64,000 nucleotides of DNA, taken from the NCBI RefSeq assembly GCF_000422825.1, contig NZ_KE383929.1, positions 1-64,000 of the forward strand, given 5' to 3'. The position numbers and the translations under genes are program-made. The DNA comes from Nocardioides insulae DSM 17944 (GTDB lineage: Bacteria; Actinomycetota; Actinomycetes; Propionibacteriales; Nocardioidaceae). Below the pieces are notes generated by a model. The model ran no database searches and was not told the DNA's origin. It worked only from the letters and a program-made list of their open reading frames with translations. Of this stretch, positions 59,295 through 64,000 are shown piece by piece (the first letter of the stretch is position 1; every line of letters begins with the position of its first letter).

Positions 59295-59310
59295 CACACT
59301 GGCGTTGTGA
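59295..59310 (+). promoter_or_regulatory. SufR operator ACACT-N5-TGTGA over the suf -10 and start codon
   Basis: ACACT (59296-59300), GGCGT, TGTGA (59306-59310) equals the ACACT-N5-TGTGA motif I recall for mycobacterial SufR. CACACT (59295-59300) is the likely -10, 18 nt after TTGAAT and 6 nt before GTG 59307, so the operator covers the -10 and the start codon. This predicts autorepression of the whole suf operon. Confidence 0.72.
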
Positions 59311-60101
59311 AATTCGACGAGCAGCCCCAGCGTGCCCTTTCCGGGCACGAGGGTGACGAGCCCACGCGTCAGCGCGTGGCTCGGTCCCTGCTCGTCGACG
59401 GCCCGTCCACCGCCGCCGAGCTCGCCGATCGTCTCGAGCTCACTCCGGCAGCGGTGCGTCGTCATCTCGACCAGCTCGTGGAGATGGGTACGGCGGAGGC
59501 CCGGAGTCCGCGTCCCGGTGCCCATCGCGGCCGCGGGCGACCGGCCAAGGTCTTCGTGCTGACCGACGCCGGCCGGGACAGCTTCGATCAGCAGTACGAC
59601 GACCTCGCCGTGCAGGCGATGCGGTTCCTGGCCGAGACCGGCGGCGAGCAGGCCGTCCGGGAATTCGCGCACCGGCGCGCGTTGTTCATCAAGCAGGGCT
59701 TCGAGAAGGTGTCTGCCGCTTCGCCCGAACTCTCGCCGGCACAGGTGCTGGCGCAGGTGTTCAGCGACAACGGCTACGCCGCCTCGGTGACCCAGCTTCC
59801 GGTCGTGGGGGAGCAGTTGTGCCAACAGCACTGCCCGGTCTCCCACGTCGCCCACGAGTTCCCACAGCTTTGTGAGGCCGAGACGGCCGCGATCGGGGAG
59901 GTCCTGGGCACCCACGTCCAGCGGCTGGCCACGATCGCGCATGGGGACGGGGTGTGCACCACCTGCATCCCCGACCCGGCGCACGCCCTGGATCAGCAGG
60001 CCGATCCGGGCACCGGGACCCTCGGCAGGGCCGGAGCAGCTTCGCTCACCGAACACGAGAAGTCACCCCACCAAGAGAAGGAGCGGGTCAGCCAGTCATG
60101 A
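59307..60101 (+). CDS. sufR: Fe-S cluster-binding transcriptional repressor SufR
   Basis: A 264-aa DeoR/ArsR-like regulator. The N-terminal winged helix is [38 protein letters not shown] (residues 21-58) with the [17 protein letters not shown] wing. The cluster-binding Cys residues are visible: [22 protein letters not shown] and GVCTTCIP, matching SufR. It senses Fe-S status and represses suf genes. GTG 59307 lies within its own operator. The stop overlaps sufB as ATGA. A 45-residue polar tail follows the last Cys. Confidence 0.94.
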   Translation: MKFDEQPQRALSGHEGDEPTRQRVARSLLVDGPSTAAELADRLELTPAAVRRHLDQLVEMGTAEARSPRPGAHRGRGRPAKVFVLTDAGRDSFDQQYDDLAVQAMRFLAETGGEQAVREFAHRRALFIKQGFEKVSAASPELSPAQVLAQVFSDNGYAASVTQLPVVGEQLCQQHCPVSHVAHEFPQLCEAETAAIGEVLGTHVQRLATIAHGDGVCTTCIPDPAHALDQQADPGTGTLGRAGAASLTEHEKSPHQEKERVSQS

Positions 60102-61540
60102 CCTCCATCACTGAGCCTGATGGCTCGAAGATCGAGCAGCTCAACCCCGAGCTGAAGGGGATCGGCCGTTACGAGTTCGGTTGGTCCGACCCCGACGTGG
60201 CCGGTGCCGGTGCCGAGCGTGGCCTCAACGAGCACGTCGTGCGCGACATCTCGGCCAAGAAGGACGAGCCCGCCTGGATGCTCGACCTGCGACTGAAGGG
60301 CCTCAAGCTCTTCGGTCGCAAGCCGATGCCGACCTGGGGTTCGGACCTGTCGGGCATCGACTTCGACAACATCAAGTACTTCGTCCGGTCCACCGAGAAG
60401 CAGGCCCAGTCCTGGGAGGACCTGCCCGAGGACATCAAGAACACCTACGACAAGCTCGGCATCCCGGAGGCGGAGAAGCAGCGCCTGGTCGCCGGCGTCG
60501 CGGCCCAGTACGAGTCGGAGGTCGTCTACCACCAGATCCGCGAGGACCTGGAGGAGCAGGGCGTCATCTTCCTCGACACCGACACCGCGCTCAAGGAGCA
60601 CCCGGAGCTGTTCCAGGAGTACTTCGGCACGGTCATCCCGGTGGGCGACAACAAGTTCGCGGCGCTCAACACCTCGGTGTGGTCCGGCGGCTCGTTCATC
60701 TACGTGCCCAAGGGCGTCCACGTCGACATCCCGCTGCAGGCCTACTTCCGGATCAACACCGAGAACATGGGCCAGTTCGAGCGCACCCTCATCATCGTCG
60801 ACGAGGACGCCTACGTGCACTACGTCGAGGGCTGCACCGCGCCGATCTACAGCTCCGACTCGCTGCACTCGGCGGTGGTCGAGATCATCGTGAAGAAGGG
60901 CGGCCGTTGCCGCTACACGACCATCCAGAACTGGTCCAACAACGTCTACAACCTGGTCACCAAGCGCGCCACCTGCGATGAGGGCGCGACCATGGAGTGG
61001 GTCGACGGCAACATCGGCTCCAAGGTGACCATGAAGTACCCCGCCGTCTACCTGATGGGCGAGCACGCCAAGGGCGAGACCCTGTCGATCGCCTTCTCCG
61101 GCGAGGGGCAGCACCAGGACGCCGGCGCCAAGATGGTGCACGCCGCGCCGCACACCTCGTCCTCGATCCTGAGCAAGTCGGTGGCTCGCGGCGGTGGCCG
61201 CACCTCCTACCGCGGGCTGATCCAGGTCAACGAGGGCGCCCACGGCTCGAAGTCGAACGTGCTCTGCGACGCGCTGCTGGTCGACCAGATCTCGCGCTCG
61301 GACACCTACCCCTACGTCGACATCCGCGAGGACGACGTGTCGATGGGTCACGAGGCGAGCGTCTCGAAGGTCTCCGACGACCAGCTCTTCTACCTGATGT
61401 CCCGCGGCATGGCCGAGGACGAGGCGATGGCGATGATCGTGCGGGGCTTCGTGGAGCCCATCGCGAAGGAGCTCCCGATGGAGTACGCCCTCGAGCTCAA
61501 TCGACTCATTGAACTGCAGATGGAAGGAGCCGTGGGGTGA
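60098..61540 (+). CDS. sufB: Fe-S cluster assembly protein SufB
   Basis: A 480-aa scaffold subunit of the SufBC2D complex. [72 protein letters not shown] and [37 protein letters not shown] contain the conserved core and the functional Cys near residue 414. There is no intein, unlike M. tuberculosis SufB. ATG overlaps sufR, the stop overlaps sufD as GTGA. Confidence 0.97.
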   Translation: MTSITEPDGSKIEQLNPELKGIGRYEFGWSDPDVAGAGAERGLNEHVVRDISAKKDEPAWMLDLRLKGLKLFGRKPMPTWGSDLSGIDFDNIKYFVRSTEKQAQSWEDLPEDIKNTYDKLGIPEAEKQRLVAGVAAQYESEVVYHQIREDLEEQGVIFLDTDTALKEHPELFQEYFGTVIPVGDNKFAALNTSVWSGGSFIYVPKGVHVDIPLQAYFRINTENMGQFERTLIIVDEDAYVHYVEGCTAPIYSSDSLHSAVVEIIVKKGGRCRYTTIQNWSNNVYNLVTKRATCDEGATMEWVDGNIGSKVTMKYPAVYLMGEHAKGETLSIAFSGEGQHQDAGAKMVHAAPHTSSSILSKSVARGGGRTSYRGLIQVNEGAHGSKSNVLCDALLVDQISRSDTYPYVDIREDDVSMGHEASVSKVSDDQLFYLMSRGMAEDEAMAMIVRGFVEPIAKELPMEYALELNRLIELQMEGAVG

Positions 61541-62742
61541 CCGCGGTGGCACAGAACCTGGCTGAGGCACTCGAGCAGGACTCGGTGGAGTCGCATCTCC
61601 ACCCGCAGGGGTCCTTCGACCTCGAGGACCACGCCGTCCCGTCCGGTCTCGAGGAGATCTGGCGATTCACTCCGCTCAAGCGGCTCCGGGGCCTGCACCA
61701 GGACGCTCCGTTCGCGGACGGCGCGGTGAAGGTCGAGACCGAGCTCGCCGACGGCGTGGTCGTCGAGGCTCTGCCGGTCGACTCGCCGTACCGCGGGCTG
61801 TCCGGGCTCGTCCCGACTGACCGGGTCTCGGCCCGGGCCTGGGCCGCGGCGACCGGCGCGACCCTCGTGCGGGTGCCCGCCGAGGCGGTCGTGGACGGCG
61901 CGACCGTGCTCCGCCACCACGGCACCGGTAGCGAGATCGCCAGCGCCGGACACATCGTGATCGTCGCGGAGAAGTTCTCCAAGGCGACGGTGGTGCTGGC
62001 CTTCGACGGCACCGCCACCGTGGCCGACAACATCGAGATCGTCCTCGAGGACGGCGCCGACCTGACCGTCGTCTCGCTGCAGGACTGGGCCGACGACGCC
62101 GTCCATCACTCCACCCAGCACGCGCGGATCGGCCGCGACGCGACGCTCAAGCACGTTGCGGTCTCCTTCGGCGGCGACGTGGTGCGCCACGACGCCACCG
62201 CGGAGTACGCCGGTCCCGGCGGCTCCGTGGAGATGCTCGGCATGTACTTCGCCGACGAGGGTCAGCACATCGAGCACCGGCTCTTCGTGGACCACAACGC
62301 CCCCAAGACGAGCTCGAACGTGGTCTACAAGGGCGCGCTGCAGGGCGAGGGGTCGCACGCGGTCTGGATCGGCAACGTCTTGATCCGCAAGGTCGCCGAG
62401 GGCATCGAGACCTACGAGGAGAACCGCAACCTCGTCCTCACCGACGGCTGCCAGGCCGACTCGGTCCCCAACCTGGAGATCGAGACCGGCGAGATCGAGG
62501 GGGCCGGGCACGCCTCGGCCACCGGCCGCTTCGACGACAACCAGCTCTTCTACCTGCGCTCGCGCGGGGTCCCCGAGGACGAGGCCCGTCGGCTGGTCGT
62601 GCACGGCTTCTTCAACGACCTGATCCGCAAGATCAACGTCCCCGAACTCGAGGCCAAGCTGGTCGAGACGGTCGAGGCGGAGCTGGCCAAGAACGTGCTC
62701 AAGGCGTTCGCGTCCGCCGACGCCCCGGCAGAGCAGGGCTGA
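61537..62742 (+). CDS. sufD: Fe-S cluster assembly protein SufD
   Basis: A 401-aa SufD, partner of Suf[22 protein letters not shown] is the N-terminal helix region; [39 protein letters not shown] and [43 protein letters not shown] are the shared SufB/SufD beta-helix and C-terminal parts; the conserved His lies in [11 protein letters not shown] 61537 overlaps sufB. It ends 2 nt before the ferredoxin gene. Confidence 0.96.
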   Translation: MTAVAQNLAEALEQDSVESHLHPQGSFDLEDHAVPSGLEEIWRFTPLKRLRGLHQDAPFADGAVKVETELADGVVVEALPVDSPYRGLSGLVPTDRVSARAWAAATGATLVRVPAEAVVDGATVLRHHGTGSEIASAGHIVIVAEKFSKATVVLAFDGTATVADNIEIVLEDGADLTVVSLQDWADDAVHHSTQHARIGRDATLKHVAVSFGGDVVRHDATAEYAGPGGSVEMLGMYFADEGQHIEHRLFVDHNAPKTSSNVVYKGALQGEGSHAVWIGNVLIRKVAEGIETYEENRNLVLTDGCQADSVPNLEIETGEIEGAGHASATGRFDDNQLFYLRSRGVPEDEARRLVVHGFFNDLIRKINVPELEAKLVETVEAELAKNVLKAFASADAPAEQG

Positions 62743-62744
62743 GG

Positions 62745-63095
62745 ATGGCCTTCGAGAAGGTCGCAGCGCTCACCGAGCTCCGCACGGACGAGGCACTCGC
62801 GGTCACCGTGGGCGCCTACGACGTCGCGATCGCCCGCCACGGCGACGACGTCTACGCCCTCCAGGATCTGTGCAGCCACGCCGCGGTCGCCCTCAGCGAG
62901 GGCGACGTCGAGGAGTGCCAGATCGAATGCTGGATGCACGGCTCGTGCTTCGACCTGCGCACCGGCAAACCCACCGGCCTCCCGGCCACCGAACCAGTCG
63001 CAACCTTCCCCGTCGAGGTCCGCACCAACCCCGACGGCGAGCGCGACATCTATGTCGACACCACCATGACGTTGAACGGAGTCACCCCCTCATGA
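62745..63095 (+). CDS. Rieske-type non-heme iron oxygenase ferredoxin subunit
   Basis: A 116-aa soluble Rieske ferredoxin. The cluster ligands are CSHAAVALSEG (Cys-x-His) and IECWMHGSCFDLRTG (Cys-x-x-His); it lacks a signal peptide. It lies between sufD and sufC, a common actinobacterial arrangement, where it may supply electrons or act as an early recipient of clusters; this is inference. The stop overlaps sufC as ATGA. Confidence 0.92.
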   Translation: MAFEKVAALTELRTDEALAVTVGAYDVAIARHGDDVYALQDLCSHAAVALSEGDVEECQIECWMHGSCFDLRTGKPTGLPATEPVATFPVEVRTNPDGERDIYVDTTMTLNGVTPS

Positions 63096-63856
63096 GCAAG
63101 CTGGAGATCAAGGACCTCAAGGTCTCGGTCGAGACCGAGGACGGTCCCAAGGAGATCCTCAAGGGCGTCACCCTGAGCATCGGTGACGGCGAGACGCACG
63201 CGATCATGGGCCCCAACGGGTCGGGCAAGTCCACCCTCGCCTACTCGGTCGCGGGTCACCCGAAGTACACCATCACCGAGGGCAGCGTGCTGCTCGACGG
63301 CGAGGACGTCCTCGCGATGTCGGTCGACGAGCGCGCCCGGGCCGGCCTCTTCCTGGCCATGCAGTACCCCGTGGAGGTGCCGGGCGTCTCGGTCTCCAAC
63401 TTCCTGCGCACCGCCAAGACCGCCATCGACGGCGAGGCCCCCAAGCTGCGTACCTGGGTCAAGGAGGTCAACGGCGCCCTGGACCGGATGACCCTCGACC
63501 CGTCCTTCTCCCAGCGCTCGGTCAACGAGGGCTTCTCCGGCGGTGAGAAGAAGCGGCACGAGATGGCCCAGTTGGACCTCCTCGACCCCAAGGTCGCGAT
63601 CCTCGACGAGACCGACTCCGGTCTCGACATCGACGCGCTCAAGATCGTCTCCGAGGGCATCAACCACTTCCGTGCGCGGGAGGGCAAGGGCGTCCTGCTG
63701 ATCACGCACTACACCCGCATCCTGCGCTACGTGCAGCCCGACGTCGTGCACGTCTTCGTCGACGGCCGGGTAGCCGAGTCCGGCGGTGCCGAGTTGGCCG
63801 AGGAGCTCGAGGCGAACGGCTACGACCGCTTCGTCAAGGCTGCCGCCTCGGCCTGA
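63092..63856 (+). CDS. sufC: Fe-S cluster assembly ATPase SufC
   Basis: A 254-aa ABC-type ATPase of the SufBCD complex. Walker A IMGPNGSGKSTLAYSVAGHP near residue 37; signature EGFSGGEKKRHEMAQLDLL; Walker B VAILDETDSGLDIDALKIV; switch His LITHYTRILRYV. These are the SufC forms of the motifs (SGGEKKR, DETDSGLD). ATG 63092 overlaps the ferredoxin gene. It ends 61 nt before sufS. Confidence 0.97.
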   Translation: MSKLEIKDLKVSVETEDGPKEILKGVTLSIGDGETHAIMGPNGSGKSTLAYSVAGHPKYTITEGSVLLDGEDVLAMSVDERARAGLFLAMQYPVEVPGVSVSNFLRTAKTAIDGEAPKLRTWVKEVNGALDRMTLDPSFSQRSVNEGFSGGEKKRHEMAQLDLLDPKVAILDETDSGLDIDALKIVSEGINHFRAREGKGVLLITHYTRILRYVQPDVVHVFVDGRVAESGGAELAEELEANGYDRFVKAAASA

Positions 63857-63917
63857 CCGGCGACGGCGTCCTGGACGCCGGCCGCGACGACGTACCGCAC
63901 ACCGAAAGGAAGAACCC

Positions 63918-64000
63918 ATGGTGGAGCTACCGGGCCTGCTGCCCGAACTCGAGGTTGTCCGCAAGGACTTCCCCATCCTCGAGCGCTCGCTGGCCGGCGG
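63918..64000 (+). CDS. sufS: cysteine desulfurase SufS (5' end only)
   Basis: Only the first 27 codons are inside the window (VELPGLLPELEVVRKDFPIL then ERSLAGG). VRKDFPILERSLAGG matches the SufS N-terminus, where the sequence normally continues into PLVYLDNAAT. SufS is a PLP enzyme that takes sulfur from cysteine for the SufBCD complex. AAAGGAAG lies 7 nt before the ATG. The active-site Lys and Cys lie beyond the window edge. Confidence 0.88.
   Translation, partial: MVELPGLLPELEVVRKDFPILERSLAG

Noticed and set aside
60098-61540. Intein in sufB
   Set aside because: SufB of M. tuberculosis has one, but here the protein is 480 aa and collinear with intein-free SufB proteins.

Overview
This is high-GC actinobacterial chromosome with the dense, largely conserved core layout of a Propionibacteriales/Nocardioidaceae-type genome (Nocardioides and relatives); genus is inference. 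The evidence is the gene content (RbpA, WhiA, OpcA, TlyA, mycothiol-type DinB proteins, a PopR/ClgR-like Clp regulator), very high third-position GC, frequent GTG starts, 4-nt ATGA/GTGA stop-start overlaps, and gene order that closely follows two Mycobacterium tuberculosis blocks as I recall them: HAD-tlyA-nadK-recN-pyrG-nudix-xerD-parA-scpAB-rluB, and uvrC-rapZ-yvcK-whiA-gap-pgk-tpi-secG ... pentose phosphate-ctaB ... ctaA-ABC-sufRBDCS.

Layout. 1-270: end of an rRNA operon (23S-5S spacer, 5S rRNA, strong terminator). 0.6-2.1 kb: SSB-like protein and a convergent DUF1015 protein. 2.3-7.2 kb: overlapping operon of HAD phosphatase, small protein, tlyA, nadK and recN. 7.6-13.5 kb: pyrG, Nudix hydrolase, xerD, a newly noticed 36-codon ORF and a DUF3516 helicase. 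13.5-15.4 kb: AraC-type regulator, DinB-like protein, GNAT enzyme. 15.7-19.2 kb: parA, a small DNA-binding-like protein, scpA, scpB and an RluB-type pseudouridine synthase. 19.3-25.4 kb: LLM monooxygenase with FMN reductase, YihY membrane protein, K+ channel, thioesterase, K+/H+ antiporter. 25.4-31 kb: tandem repeats, flavin reductase, methionine aminopeptidase, an accessory clpP pair with a PopR-like regulator, secreted protein, metallo-beta-lactamase-fold hydrolase, mycothiol-dependent isomerase-like protein. 31-43.9 kb: uvrA (with an SOS box), Rieske lipoprotein, uvrC-rapZ-yvcK-whiA, DUF1918, gap-pgk-tpiA-secG-rbpA. 44-52.5 kb (minus strand): tkt-tal-pgi-zwf-opcA-pgl. 52.6-56.6 kb: ctaB, and convergent ABC transporter-ctaA. 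56.8-59.1 kb: a lone molybdenum hydroxylase large subunit. 59.3 kb to the end: sufR-sufB-sufD-Rieske ferredoxin-sufC-sufS (cut off by the window edge).

The genes are mostly housekeeping: DNA repair (recN, uvrA, uvrC), chromosome segregation (parA, scpAB, xerD), central carbon flow (glycolysis and the pentose phosphate pathway, both as compact operons), heme A synthesis and Fe-S assembly. No phage, transposase, CRISPR array or tRNA was seen. The most interesting signals are regulatory: (1) a PopR-type operator before the accessory clpP pair plus a ClgR-like operator before its regulator, which ends in a Leu-Ala-Ala degron-like tail; (2) an IdeR/DtxR-like iron box and an ACACT-N5-TGTGA SufR site stacked on the suf promoter; (3) a near-consensus LexA box at uvrA; (4) a recurring TANNNT element almost always exactly 6 nt before the start codon, implying leaderless transcription; (5) a 22-bp tandem array and two other tandem repeats in intergenic gaps; (6) the doubly coupled 36-aa ORF between xerD and the helicase. 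I did not find a clearly novel multi-gene system.
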